64,000 nucleotides of DNA from Jiangella ureilytica (GTDB taxonomy: Bacteria; Actinomycetota; Actinomycetes; Jiangellales; Jiangellaceae): positions 1-64,000 of the forward strand of contig NZ_SMKL01000013.1 of the NCBI RefSeq assembly GCF_004348545.1. Reading direction: 5' to 3'. Position 1 is the first letter of the stretch. Each line of letters starts with the position of its first letter. Below are positions 41,833 through 50,910 of the stretch, piece after piece. The notes under the pieces were generated by a model, which did no database searches, was not told where the DNA came from, and worked only from the letters and a program-made list of their open reading frames with translations. The translations under genes and the position numbers were made by a program.

Positions 41833-42771
41833 TCAGGCGGGGATGGTCACGCCGGTCAGCCGCTCGGACAGTGCCCAGATCCGCTGGCCGTCCTCGGGGC
41901 TGCGCAGCCGCGAGTACGGCTCCTGCTCGGCCGGCGGGCCGCTGAGGTGCATGAACCCGCTCGGGCCGTAGAAGTGGCCGGCCTCGGCGTCAGGACTGGT
42001 CGCCGCGTACACGGCCGGAAGCGCCGCCGACTCGGCGGTGCCGGCCAAAACGCCGAGTCGGGAGAGCACCCGGATGAGCCTCACCCCGGTGGTGTCCCGC
42101 GAGCGGCCCATCGCGGGCTGTGCGGCGAGCAGGTTGGTGGGGGAGATGCCGGGGTGCGAGAGGTTGCTCCGGATGCCCCAGCCCTCGGCCTCGGCTCGGC
42201 GATGCAGTTCCATGGCGAACAGTCCGACGGCGATCTTCGAGGAGCTGTACGACCTGCCGGCGTGGTAGCCCCGCTCCCAGCCGAGGTCGTCCCAGTGGAC
42301 CGCGTTCTGGTTCGCGGCGACGCTCACCTGTGTCGTGACGTGCGCCTTGCCGGCCCGCAGCAGCGGCAGCAGGTGCACGGTCAGGGCGAAGTGCCCGAGA
42401 TGGTTGGTGGCGAACTGCAGCTCGAACCCGTCCTCGGTGACCTGGCGCGTGGGCGGCGTCATGACGCCGGCATTGTTGATCAGGATGTCGATCGGGCGTC
42501 CCTCGCGCAGCAGCTCGCCGGCGAGGCCGGAGACCGACGCCAGCGACGACAGATCCAGGGTGCGGACGTCGAGCTCGGCGGCGGGCGTGCGCTCACGGAT
42601 GCGCTGGGCAGCGGCCTGCCCCTTGGCCCGGTTGCGCACCGGCATGACGACCTCGGCGCCGGCCCGCGCCAGCCGCGCGGCGATGTGGAACCCGATCCCG
42701 TCGCTCGCGCCCGTGACGAGAGCGAGCCTCCCGCTCAGATCCGGTACGTCGATGTCGATGGTCTTCGGCAT
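41833..42771 (-). CDS. SDR family oxidoreductase
   Basis: A 312-residue SDR of the retinol-dehydrogenase/WW-oxidoreductase-like type. The NADP motif TGASDGIG is at about residues 20-27 with a basic residue following ([10 protein letters not shown]), NNAGV is near 95, and the catalytic motif is Y-x(3)-K in SYSSSKIAV near 170. The C-terminal half has the family's [14 protein letters not shown] segment. It precedes the XRE/MmyB-like regulator gene. GGAGG lies six bases before the ATG. The substrate is unknown, but a lipophilic ketone or aldehyde is typical of the group. Confidence 0.9.
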   Translation of the reverse strand: MPKTIDIDVPDLSGRLALVTGASDGIGFHIAARLARAGAEVVMPVRNRAKGQAAAQRIRERTPAAELDVRTLDLSSLASVSGLAGELLREGRPIDILINNAGVMTPPTRQVTEDGFELQFATNHLGHFALTVHLLPLLRAGKAHVTTQVSVAANQNAVHWDDLGWERGYHAGRSYSSSKIAVGLFAMELHRRAEAEGWGIRSNLSHPGISPTNLLAAQPAMGRSRDTTGVRLIRVLSRLGVLAGTAESAALPAVYAATSPDAEAGHFYGPSGFMHLSGPPAEQEPYSRLRSPEDGQRIWALSERLTGVTIPA

Positions 42772-43230
42772 GGGGCCTCCTGGATGGTGCGGGCCGGTGC
42801 CCGCGTGATCGTCGTGCTCCACCCATGCTCGGCCGATCCGGCGTTGCTGTTCAGGGCCCGCCTACCCACGGATCCCCGATCCCTGCCTACGCGTCGGTCA
42901 GGGGGATCCCCGTGCTGCCGGGCGGTGAACACCGTTCCGCCCTCGTCGCGGATCACCCGGGTGCAGCGGGCGCCAGAGGTCGCACGGGCGATGCGGACGG
43001 CGACCCCGCGGTGGACATGCTTCTGACCTCTGCGGACGGGTCGGCGGCGCCCGTACCGCAGCACCTGGCCATGTCGGACACGCGGGCCACCACGGGCGGG
43101 TGACCGAGCGCCGGAAACGCCGGGAACGTGATCACCGTCCCGGAGCCGACGACGGTGATCGCACCCGCCGCGACGATGGCGACGACGTCGACGAGCCCAT
43201 CGCCTGATCACGAGGGCAGCGGCCCGGGAG
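42772..43230. other. Intergenic region with stem-loop, no gene found
   Basis: These 459 bases between the SDR start and the end of the FAH-family gene contain no reading frame with family similarity. One structure stands out: GATCACCGTC at 43130-43139 pairs perfectly with GACGGTGATC at 43151-43160 (10-bp stem, 11-base loop). It lies 71 bases past the stop of the last gene of the catabolic run and could terminate that transcript. The rest includes the promoter region of the SDR gene, in which no clear hexamers are seen. Confidence 0.5.
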
Positions 43231-44085
43231 TCAGGCGTTCTGGAGAAGCTGGTGCTGGCGGCCGAGGCCGTCGATCTCGAGCTCCAGCACGTCGCCGGCG
43301 CGGAGGTAGGGCTGGTCGGGTCGGCCGAGGGCGACGCCGGCGGGAGTGCCGGTGTTGATGAGGTCGCCGGGCTCGAGGACCATGAACTGGCTCAGATACC
43401 AGATGACGTGGTCGATGCCGAAAACGAGGTCGGCGGTGGTGCCGTCCTGGCGCAGTTCCCTGTTCACCCAGAGCCGGAGCCCCAGTTTGCCGGGGTCGGT
43501 GATCTCGTCGGTGGGGACCAGCCAGGGGCCGAGGGGGTTGAACGTCTCGCACGACTTGCCCTTGTCCCACTGGCCGCCGCGTTCGAGCTGGAACTCGCGT
43601 TCGGACACGTCGTTGGAGATCGCGAACCCGGCGATCACGTCCGCGGCCTCGTCAGGAGAGCCGAGGTAGCGGGCGTGTCGGCCGATGATCACGCCGAGCT
43701 CGATCTCCCAGTCGGTCTTGGTGCTGCCGCGCGGCACCAAGACCGGGTCGTGGGGGCCGACGATGGTGTTCGGCGCCTTCATGAACACGATCGGCTCGGC
43801 CGGCAACGGCGAGCCGGTCTCGGCGGCGTGGTCGCGGTAGTTCAGCCCGATGCACACGATCTTCCCCGGCCGCGCGACGGGCGCGCCGATCCGGACCCGG
43901 TCGGCGTCAGGCACAGCAGGGAGGTCATGCGCGGCCAGCGCCGCGCGGGCGCGGCCAATGCCGTCGTCGGCCAGGAACGCGCCGTCGATGTCGCCGGTGA
44001 GAGGGCTCAGTTCGTACAAGGTGCCGTCGTCGGCGCGGACGACCGGGCGTTCCGAGTTCCGCTCACCGATGCGCATCAGCTGCAT
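43231..44085 (-). CDS. Fumarylacetoacetate hydrolase family protein
   Basis: A 284-residue FAH-family enzyme; members hydrolyse or decarboxylate C-C bonds of acylpyruvate-type or meta-cleavage products with a divalent metal. The family core is KIVCIGLNYRDHAAE near residue 75, FMKAPNTIVGPHDPV near 102, the metal Glu pair in DWEIELGVIIG near 126-136, and the end DLINTGTPAGVALG. The ATG at 44085 is favoured by GGGAG six bases upstream over the GTG at 44097. It is the last gene of the VOC-receptor-LVIVD-FAH unit, where it could process the product of the VOC dioxygenase. Confidence 0.92.
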   Translation of the reverse strand: MQLMRIGERNSERPVVRADDGTLYELSPLTGDIDGAFLADDGIGRARAALAAHDLPAVPDADRVRIGAPVARPGKIVCIGLNYRDHAAETGSPLPAEPIVFMKAPNTIVGPHDPVLVPRGSTKTDWEIELGVIIGRHARYLGSPDEAADVIAGFAISNDVSEREFQLERGGQWDKGKSCETFNPLGPWLVPTDEITDPGKLGLRLWVNRELRQDGTTADLVFGIDHVIWYLSQFMVLEPGDLINTGTPAGVALGRPDQPYLRAGDVLELEIDGLGRQHQLLQNA

Positions 44086-44108
44086 GTGCTCTCCCACGAT
44101 TCTCGGAC

Positions 44109-45269
44109 CTAGATCCCAGTCAGTTCGAAGATGTACATCCCGCCGCCGAAGCGGTCCGAGACATACGCGAGCCCATCGGCACTCACATAGAGGTCGTTGA
44201 GCTGGATGGCCGGCAGGCCGGGTGGGGTCTCGGGCACGGCGAAGGCGACCTCGACGGGTGCCGAGACGTCGCTCACGTCGAAGACACGGAGCCCAGCGTT
44301 GAAGTACGTCATGAACACCAGGTTCGGATCCTGGAACGATCCCGGCCTGGGCTCATGGATGTTGTGCGGGCCGAAGCGCCCGGCTCGCTCGGGATAGGTG
44401 CCCTCGGGGGTCGGGAACCGGGCCAGCACCGCCGGCTGCTTCTCGTCGGTGATGTCCACCACGCGGGAGTAGAAGGGAATTCCTTCGCGGGCCTGCTTGG
44501 TGGCTTCGTCGGTGACGATCACTGCTTCGGTCCCGGGCCATGGGCAGACGGTATGGGTGTTGCGGCTGGGGCCGTCGGCCTCGTTCAGGTTCAGGCTCGC
44601 GACGAGGCTCGGATTGGTCTTGTCGGCGATGTCGAGGATGACCAGGCCGATGTCCCACCAGCCGCAGTAGAGCCTGTCTCCGCGGGGGATGCCGTGGTGG
44701 AACTTCACGGTCTGCTCGTCGGTCCAGGTGCGCAGGTGGGCCTCGTCGCGGCGCATGCCGGGAACCCCCCACCTGCCCACCTCGACCGGGCGCGCCGGGT
44801 CGCTGAGGTCGAGGATGGCCAGGATCTGGTTGTCGTACTGGCTCGCACCGGCGCACGCGTAGACGTAGGGCTCTTCCCAGAACACCATGCGATGCACGCC
44901 GCGACCGGCACACGACCAGAAGGAGATCTCGCGCGGATTCACCGGATCGCTCAGGTCGTACACCGAGATTCCGGCCATCCATTGGTGGAAGAGATCGCCC
45001 CCCATGCTTTCCTGCTGCCGCTCCCGGTTGACGAGGAGGATGTCGCCGACGATCTGGACCTTGTGCGAGTGCGTGTTCGGCGGCGCCGGAATCCGGTTCA
45101 CCACCTTCGGCTCGCGCGGATCACGGACGTCGACGATGGAAGTGCCACCGTTGCCCTGGTGCGCGAAGTACGCATAGCCATCGCGGACATTGATGTGCAT
45201 CCCGTCGCCCATGCCGTTGAGGTCACTGTGTCCGACCAGTCGCATGTTGCGGCTCTCGGATAGGCGCAT
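44109..45269 (-). CDS. LVIVD-repeat beta-propeller protein
   Basis: A 386-residue protein built from LVIVD repeats. At least six blades are visible: IVDVRDPREPKVV, VYDLSDPVNPREI, ILDLSDPARPVEV, ILDIADKTNPSLV, VVDITDEKQPAVL and VFDVSDVSAPVEV, spaced some 45-60 residues apart. LVIVD proteins are usually secreted or surface proteins, but this one has no signal peptide and begins directly MRLSESRNMRLVGH, so it should be cytoplasmic. The reaction is unknown; propellers of this type in catabolic operons may be lactonases or binding proteins. It sits between the receptor lipoprotein gene and the FAH-family gene and is probably a functional part of the pathway. Confidence 0.85.
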   Translation of the reverse strand: MRLSESRNMRLVGHSDLNGMGDGMHINVRDGYAYFAHQGNGGTSIVDVRDPREPKVVNRIPAPPNTHSHKVQIVGDILLVNRERQQESMGGDLFHQWMAGISVYDLSDPVNPREISFWSCAGRGVHRMVFWEEPYVYACAGASQYDNQILAILDLSDPARPVEVGRWGVPGMRRDEAHLRTWTDEQTVKFHHGIPRGDRLYCGWWDIGLVILDIADKTNPSLVASLNLNEADGPSRNTHTVCPWPGTEAVIVTDEATKQAREGIPFYSRVVDITDEKQPAVLARFPTPEGTYPERAGRFGPHNIHEPRPGSFQDPNLVFMTYFNAGLRVFDVSDVSAPVEVAFAVPETPPGLPAIQLNDLYVSADGLAYVSDRFGGGMYIFELTGI

Positions 45270-45294
45270 GTGCGGTCTCCTCGGTCTTCAGGCG

Positions 45295-46887
45295 TCAGTT
45301 CGCCCAGCTGGCGAAACGCAACTGCGATTGTTCGGCCGGACTCGGCTGCCAGTCCAGATCGGCGGCCATCGCATAGAGCGCGGGCACCTGGTAGAGGAAA
45401 CCGGCCCAGGCGTGTTGCTGCAGCAGGACCTCCGCCTCCTGCAGGACCTCGATCGTGCGCTCCGGGTTCTTCGCCCAGGTGGCGACAGCCTCATCGTGCA
45501 GGGCGTCGATGTCGTCGTGGCAGCCATAGCCGGCGTGCGTCACCGAGCCCTGCACGCAGTTCACGACGTTCTGGTAGAAGTGGTAGCCGTGGAAGGTGTT
45601 TCCACCGGAGTGACCGTCGAGCATCAAAGGCCCCAGGCCAGCCGGATTGTCGTGCTTCTCCTGTTTGCGCGTGACGAAGTCCGCCGCCTCGTAGACGCGG
45701 ATCTCGGTCTGGATGCCCACCTCCGCCAGATATGACTGGATCGCCTGCGCCGCTTCCTCTGACTGCGAATAGCTCGGATACACAGAGAACTCGACCGGGC
45801 CGATCCCGTCCGGGAAACCCGCCTCGGCGAGGAGTTCCCGCGCGCGGTCCGGGTCATACTCGTACGGTTCGAGGTCGGGGTTGAACCCCAGCTCCTGGGG
45901 GACCAAGCCCGCCGGCGTGCGCACGGCTCCCGGCAGCAATTCGTCGATGATCGTGTCGACATCGATCGCGTAGTTGATCGCCTGGCGGAGCTCGAGGATG
46001 TCGAACGGCGGCTTGCGCTGGTCGATCGAGACGCGAACACGCGCCATGCTGAGTGATGGGACGACCTTCAGGGCCTCGTCGCCCTCGACCTGGTCGACCT
46101 GCACCGGGCTGAGCTGGTCGACGACGTCGACCTCGCCCGCCCGCAAGGCTGCCACCCGGGCCGCCTCGTCGGGGATCACCCGGAAGATGACGCGATCGAT
46201 CTGCGGCCGGCCGAGGAAGTAGTCGTCGAACGCCTCGAAGACGATCTCGTTGCCGCGGTCCCACTCGACCAACCGGTACGCGCCGAGGCCAGGCGCCGGT
46301 TCACGGCTGGAGTAGACCTCGTAGCCGATGTCCTCGATCCAGCTCTTCGGTGCCAGCAGCAGGCGCTCGGCGAAGAGCATCAGCAGCGGAGCCGGCTCGG
46401 AGAGGTGCAGTTCGACGTGGTAGTCGTCGATGATCCTGGTCTCCTCGACGACGAAGAAGTTCTCACCCAGTGTGCCGCCGAGGTTCGGGTGGTTCATCCG
46501 GTCGATGCTCGCCTTGAGGTCCTCGGCGGTGAAGTGGTCGCCGTTGTGGAAGGTCACGTCGTCGCGCAGCGTGATGCTCCAGACCAGCTCGTCATCGCTG
46601 AGCTCCCACTCCGTGGCGATGTGGGGGATGAGCTCCCCCGTCTCGCCGTTACGGCGGATGATGCCGTCGGTGACGTTCTGCAGGACGTTCCGGTCGATGA
46701 TGCCGGTGCCGCCCTGCGGGTCGACGGTCGACAGGTCGTCACTGATCGCGACCACCACCGTCGTCTCCTCGTCGGCGGCCGCGCCGCCCTCGTCGTCGGG
46801 CGCGTCCGACTGGCACGCGACGACGAGGAGCGCAGCGGCGGCCACGAAGGCGATGGAGCGCAGGGTTCGCACGCTGTTCTCGTGCAT
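45295..46887 (-). CDS. ABC transporter substrate-binding lipoprotein (SBP_bac_5)
   Basis: A 530-residue oligopeptide/nickel-type receptor lipoprotein (SBP family 5). A signal peptide ends in the lipobox LLVVAC (Cys at residue 25), followed by an acidic linker and the family-5 fold: DLSTVDPQGGTGIIDRNV, LRDDVTFHNGDHFTAEDLK and a C-terminal lobe. SBP5 receptors bind oligopeptides but also glycosides, opines, glutathione and aromatic or heterocyclic acids. AAGGGG lies eight bases before the ATG; a GTG two codons upstream is possible. No permease follows in this unit; the permease-permease-ATPase set at 48739-52775, in a separate unit upstream, is its likely partner. Confidence 0.93.
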   Translation of the reverse strand: MHENSVRTLRSIAFVAAAALLVVACQSDAPDDEGGAAADEETTVVVAISDDLSTVDPQGGTGIIDRNVLQNVTDGIIRRNGETGELIPHIATEWELSDDELVWSITLRDDVTFHNGDHFTAEDLKASIDRMNHPNLGGTLGENFFVVEETRIIDDYHVELHLSEPAPLLMLFAERLLLAPKSWIEDIGYEVYSSREPAPGLGAYRLVEWDRGNEIVFEAFDDYFLGRPQIDRVIFRVIPDEAARVAALRAGEVDVVDQLSPVQVDQVEGDEALKVVPSLSMARVRVSIDQRKPPFDILELRQAINYAIDVDTIIDELLPGAVRTPAGLVPQELGFNPDLEPYEYDPDRARELLAEAGFPDGIGPVEFSVYPSYSQSEEAAQAIQSYLAEVGIQTEIRVYEAADFVTRKQEKHDNPAGLGPLMLDGHSGGNTFHGYHFYQNVVNCVQGSVTHAGYGCHDDIDALHDEAVATWAKNPERTIEVLQEAEVLLQQHAWAGFLYQVPALYAMAADLDWQPSPAEQSQLRFASWAN

Positions 46888-46952
46888 GATCACGACCCCT
46901 TCCTCTCGCCCAGGTCGTCGGCTGGATCGGACGAAGGCCCTGGGGGGATGAG

Positions 46953-47816
46953 TCAGTCCGGATTGTGGAATGTGTCCACGGCGGCGCCTGGATAGACCCC
47001 GACCTCAGCGCAGATCTGGATCTTGTAGCCGTCGCCGTCCGGCACGGACCACGCGTACTCGCCGTCGTACTGGGGCTCGACGCCGTGCTCGCGCAGGGCG
47101 TTCGCCGAACCCTCGAGATCAAAGTCGGCCACGGAGTAGGCGACGTGGTCGATGAAGCCTTCGCCGGGCTTCGCGAAGACCTTCCAGTCGCCTCGCGACC
47201 GGCCGCGTGGGGTGATGTAGAGCGCATCCTCCGGCTCGTCGCCGAACGCCACCGAGCAGCGCTTGATCCCGTCGTCGAAAGCCACCCGCATGCCGAGGAG
47301 GTCGACGTAGAAGTCGCGGCAGACGAGGTGGTCGGGAACACGGTAGGCGATGTGGTTGAAGGCGGTCGCTGTGAAGACGCCCTCACCGGCGGTCGCATCG
47401 CCGCTGCCGGCGCCGGGCCGAAGCAGATGGTCCTCCGGGCAGATCGTGAACGTGTAGCCGACCGGGTCGTGGACGATGACGGAGCCGTCATCCGCGCGCT
47501 CGTGCGGCACCTGATGGAAGTCGAGCTTCGCGGCGACCTCGTCGGCGTCGAAGTCCGCGATCGAGACGCCGAAGGTGTCGACCATCGGAGCGGGCTGTTC
47601 GCCCTGCGCCTGCTTGATGTGGAGCGCGCGAACGGGAGTGCCGAACCCCACCGCACAGCTCGCGCCGTCATCGAACAACAGGCTCATGCCGAGCATCTCG
47701 AGGTAGTAGTCGCGCGTCTTTCCGTAGTCGGCGACCCAGTAGCTCAGGTGGTTGATCGCGGTCGCCATGAACACGCTCTGTGGCTGGATGAGCCGAGCTG
47801 TGTTTCGCCCCGTCAC
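46953..47816 (-). CDS. Double-VOC protein, type I extradiol dioxygenase-like
   Basis: A 287-residue protein with two VOC domains, the architecture of type I extradiol ring-cleavage dioxygenases. In the second domain the 2-His-1-Glu facial triad is intact: H155 (FNHIAYRV), H224 (FIDHVAYSV) and E271 (QICAEVG). In the first domain the equivalent first His is present (H23, INHLSYWV) but the second is replaced (VDTFGVSI), as in real extradiol enzymes where one domain is inactive. Catechol or hydroxy-aromatic cleavage is therefore plausible, but other VOC lyases cannot be excluded. The GTG at 47816 is chosen because AGGAGG lies five bases upstream; the ATG at 47768 has none. It is the first gene after a strong promoter. 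Confidence 0.85.
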   Translation of the reverse strand: MTGRNTARLIQPQSVFMATAINHLSYWVADYGKTRDYYLEMLGMSLLFDDGASCAVGFGTPVRALHIKQAQGEQPAPMVDTFGVSIADFDADEVAAKLDFHQVPHERADDGSVIVHDPVGYTFTICPEDHLLRPGAGSGDATAGEGVFTATAFNHIAYRVPDHLVCRDFYVDLLGMRVAFDDGIKRCSVAFGDEPEDALYITPRGRSRGDWKVFAKPGEGFIDHVAYSVADFDLEGSANALREHGVEPQYDGEYAWSVPDGDGYKIQICAEVGVYPGAAVDTFHNPD

Positions 47817-47940
47817 GTGCGCCTCCTGTCTGCGCCACCCCGCCGTCCGGGAGAGCGGCCACGGCAGCTGCGCGAGTACCGCTCGAGTCGTAGGGGTGGC
47901 GAGGCGGACTGGTTGGGCTCGGCGGCTCCTCAGGCGACCG

Positions 47941-47999
47941 CATGATGCATCATGTAGAATGCGATGGCTGAAAATATCGTGCTTGATGTAGGATGTCAA
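47941..47999 (-). promoter_or_regulatory. Strong sigma-70-like promoter with palindromic operator
   Basis: On the minus strand TTGACA (47994-47999) and TATTTT (47971-47976) are separated by exactly 17 bases, the best promoter in the window. About 16 bases past the -10 lies the perfect 14-base palindrome CATGATGCATCATG (47941-47954), well placed for a repressor. The promoter would drive the VOC-receptor-LVIVD-FAH unit. The end of the upstream crotonase gene carries a small GAGGCA/TGCCTC inverted repeat (48008-48035) that may separate the units. Confidence 0.72.
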
Positions 48000-48026
48000 G
48001 ACTTGGCGAGGCAGCTCTGTGTGACG

Positions 48027-48731
48027 TCATGCCTCTTGGATGATGACGTTCGCGCCGGTGTAGATCGCAGCTGCCTCCCGGCGACCGATCTCGGTGAGGG
48101 TGGCCAGCCCCCGGACATGCCGCTTCGAGTCGCGCAGGGCACGCGGGTCGTTGCTGGTGATCCGTGCAGTCAGCCGGTCGACAGCCGCCTCGAGACACAA
48201 ATCGTCGACCACCTGACTGACGATCCCGAGCCGCATGGCCTCCTGTGCCCCGATGGTGCGGCCGGTACACACCAAGTCGATGACGACGCGCTCCGGCAGC
48301 CGGACCATGAGCTGACCCATGACGAACTTGGGCGTGTAGCCCCGTGGCACCTCGTCGAGAGCGAACCGGGCCGACTCACTGGCGATGCACAGGTCGGCGG
48401 TGGCGGCCAGCACGCAGCCGAAGCCGTACGCCATGCCTCGGGCGGCGACGATCGACAGGCCGCCGAAGCCTTGCAGTGCTCCCGCCACCGACCGGCTGGC
48501 GCTGTGCCAGCGCGCCGGGTCGGCATGGGCGCGCTCGCGGTGGTCGCGGCCGGCGGACAGGTCGTCGCCGGCACCGCTGATCCGCACCGCGCGGCAGCCG
48601 CGGCGTTCGGCCTCGAGCAGCGCTTCGGTGAAAGCGTCCAGCGTGTCCAGGTCCAACGCGTTGCGGTGCTGAGGTCGTTCGAACACCACCCGGGCGACGT
48701 CGTCGTCGAAGTCGGCGGACAGGTAGGGCAT
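48027..48731 (-). CDS. Enoyl-CoA hydratase/isomerase family protein
   Basis: A 234-residue crotonase-fold protein. Oxyanion-hole segments are LSAGRDH near residue 58 and ARGMAYGFGCVLAATADLCIAS near 95-116; the acid region is FALDEVPRGYTPKFVM near 122, so of the two usual catalytic Glu only the first (LDEV) is clearly placed. Crotonases hydrate, isomerise or hydrolyse CoA esters, and a few act on beta-diketones without CoA. AGGAGC lies upstream of the ATG. It is the last gene of the permease-permease-ATPase unit. It shares the G-R-D-H-x-E segment with the crotonase at 53959, so the two are recent paralogues. Confidence 0.9.
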   Translation of the reverse strand: MPYLSADFDDDVARVVFERPQHRNALDLDTLDAFTEALLEAERRGCRAVRISGAGDDLSAGRDHRERAHADPARWHSASRSVAGALQGFGGLSIVAARGMAYGFGCVLAATADLCIASESARFALDEVPRGYTPKFVMGQLMVRLPERVVIDLVCTGRTIGAQEAMRLGIVSQVVDDLCLEAAVDRLTARITSNDPRALRDSKRHVRGLATLTEIGRREAAAIYTGANVIIQEA

Positions 48732-48738
48732 GGCGCTC

Positions 48739-50910
48739 CTAGGTGAGAAGGTCACGGGGCCCGGCGAAGTGACATGCCGAGAGGTGCCCGAAGTGGGGCT
48801 CGAGGTCCGGATCGACCTCCCTGCAGTGGTCCTGCGCCTTGAAGCAGCGAGTGCAGAAGTTGCAGCCGGGGGGTGGCGCAGCGGGATTCGGCACATCGCC
48901 GACCAGCACGATCCGCTCGCGGCGACCCTGCTTGACGGGTTCGGGCACCGGGACGGCGGACAGCAGTGACTGTGTGTAGGGATGGGTGGAGTGGTCGAAC
49001 ACCTCGTCCCTCTCGCCGACCTCGACGATCCGGCCCAGGTACATGACGGCGACCTCGTGAGAGATCTGCCGGACCACGGCCAGGTCGTGTGCGATGAACA
49101 GGTAGGCGATGCCGAGCTCCTGCTGCAGCTTCATCAGCAGATTGATGATCTGGGCCTGGATCGACACGTCGAGCGACGACACCGGCTCGTCCAGCACCAG
49201 CAGGTCCGGTTCCAGTGCGATGGCCCGGGCGATCCCGATCCGCTGGCGCTGGCCACCCGAGAATTCGTGCGCGTAACGGCGCCCGTGCTCCGGGCTGAGG
49301 CCCACGAGTTCCATCAGCTCGCCGACCCGTGTGCGGACGTCGCGGCCGCGGTAGGTCTTGTGCAGCTTCAACGGCTCGCCGATCAGTTCCCTGATCGTCA
49401 TCCGCGGGTCCAGGGACGAGTACGGGTCCTGGAACACCATCTGCATCCGGCGGCGGACGCCACGCAGGTCACTGCGCGACGCCCGGGTGATGTCCTCGCC
49501 GTGGAACTCGATCTTTCCGGCGGTCGGCTCGAGCAGGCGCATGATCGTCTTGCCGGTGGTGGACTTGCCGCAGCCGGACTCGCCCACGAGACCGAGCGTC
49601 TGCCCGGCACGCAGAGTCACGTCGACGCCGTCGACGGCCCGCACGGTCCCCACGGTCCTGCCGAAGATGCCCGCCTTGATCGGATAGTGCACTTTCAGCC
49701 CACTGACCCGGAGGATCTCCTTGCCCGACGGCGCGGGCTCGTCGCTCGGCTCGACCAGCTCGAGGCTCGCGGGCGGGGGGAGGCGGGCGCCGACGTCCGC
49801 CTCCGCCGGCTCCCTGGCGGTGGTGACGAGGACGCGCCCGATCTCTTCTTCGACGGTCCGTCGAAGCGTCGGAACCTCCTCGATGAAATGGCAGGCCGAC
49901 CGGTGGGCGTCGCCGCTCAGCGCCGGGACCACCTCGGTGCAGATCGCTCGGTCCTGCCGGAGCCGGCAGCGGGGATTGAAAGGGCAGCCGGGAGGCCGGT
50001 TGACTGCGCTCGGCGGCTGGCCGGGAATCGGGGACAGCTGCTTCAGGTTGGTGTCGAGTCTCGGCAGGCTGGACAGCAGTCCAACCGTGTAGGGGTGCCT
50101 CGGTTCGGCGAAGATCGACTCGACATCGCCGGTCTCGACCACTCGGCCGCCGTACATGACCACGACCCGGGACGCGAACTCTGCGACCAGGCCCAGGTCG
50201 TGGGTGATCAGGACCGTCGCCGCGTTCGTCTCGGCCTGCGCGGTGCGCAGCACGTCCAGCACCTGCGCTTGGATGGTGACGTCCAGCGCCGTCGTCGGCT
50301 CGTCTGCGATGAGGACCTTGGGCGCGTTGGCGATGGCCATGGCGATCATGGCGCGCTGGCGCATGCCGCCGGAGTACTCGTGCGGGTACTGGCCAACCCG
50401 CCTTCCCGGGTCGGGCACGCCGACCAGGTCCAGCAGCTCGACCGACCGGCGCCGCAGCGCCGAGCGGGACATGCCGGGGTTCTTGGTCCGCAGGCATTCT
50501 CGGATCTGCTTGCCCACGCTGATCACGGGGTTGAGCGAGGTCATCGGATCCTGGAAGATCATCGCGATGTCGCGGCCGCGGATCGCCCGGAGCTCCTGCG
50601 GCGAAACCTTCAGCAGGTCCCGCCCTTCATAGACCACCTCGCCGGAGACCACCTGTCCGTGCGGCCGCTGCACGAGCCCGAGGATCGACATCGAGGTGAC
50701 GCTCTTGCCCGACCCGGACTCGCCGACGATGCCGATCGCCTCACCCGGATACAGGTCGAACGACACGCCCTCCACGGCGTGCACGACACCGTCCCGAGTG
50801 TCGAACTCGGTGACGAGGTCACGCACCGACAAGATGGGTTCAGCAACCATGCTTCCTGTCCTCCGGGTCAGCGAACCGGCCGGCGCCACGGCGCTGCTGC
50901 GGTCACTCAT
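48739..50910 (-). CDS. Fused double ATPase of oligopeptide-type ABC importer
   Basis: A 723-residue protein with two complete ABC domains, equivalent to DppD/OppD plus DppF/OppF in one chain. Domain 1 has Walker A GESGSGKS, signature YSGGMRQRAMIA and Walker B VLIADEPTTALD; domain 2 has GESGCGKST, FSGGQRQRIGIA and LLVLDEPVSSLD. Each ends with the oligopeptide C-terminal Cys-rich segment (PPGCPFNPRC, and PPGCNFCTRC), which in some relatives binds an iron-sulphur cluster. The ATG at 50910 overlaps the permease stop by eight bases; another Met at 50850 is possible. It energises the permease pair encoded directly upstream. Confidence 0.95.
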   Translation of the reverse strand: MSDRSSAVAPAGSLTRRTGSMVAEPILSVRDLVTEFDTRDGVVHAVEGVSFDLYPGEAIGIVGESGSGKSVTSMSILGLVQRPHGQVVSGEVVYEGRDLLKVSPQELRAIRGRDIAMIFQDPMTSLNPVISVGKQIRECLRTKNPGMSRSALRRRSVELLDLVGVPDPGRRVGQYPHEYSGGMRQRAMIAMAIANAPKVLIADEPTTALDVTIQAQVLDVLRTAQAETNAATVLITHDLGLVAEFASRVVVMYGGRVVETGDVESIFAEPRHPYTVGLLSSLPRLDTNLKQLSPIPGQPPSAVNRPPGCPFNPRCRLRQDRAICTEVVPALSGDAHRSACHFIEEVPTLRRTVEEEIGRVLVTTAREPAEADVGARLPPPASLELVEPSDEPAPSGKEILRVSGLKVHYPIKAGIFGRTVGTVRAVDGVDVTLRAGQTLGLVGESGCGKSTTGKTIMRLLEPTAGKIEFHGEDITRASRSDLRGVRRRMQMVFQDPYSSLDPRMTIRELIGEPLKLHKTYRGRDVRTRVGELMELVGLSPEHGRRYAHEFSGGQRQRIGIARAIALEPDLLVLDEPVSSLDVSIQAQIINLLMKLQQELGIAYLFIAHDLAVVRQISHEVAVMYLGRIVEVGERDEVFDHSTHPYTQSLLSAVPVPEPVKQGRRERIVLVGDVPNPAAPPPGCNFCTRCFKAQDHCREVDPDLEPHFGHLSACHFAGPRDLLT

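Noticed and set aside
42953-43211. Minus-strand frames between the SDR start and the FAH-family gene
   Set aside because: Composition is Arg/Gly-rich with no domain similarity and no ribosome-binding site; they behave like non-coding GC-rich sequence.
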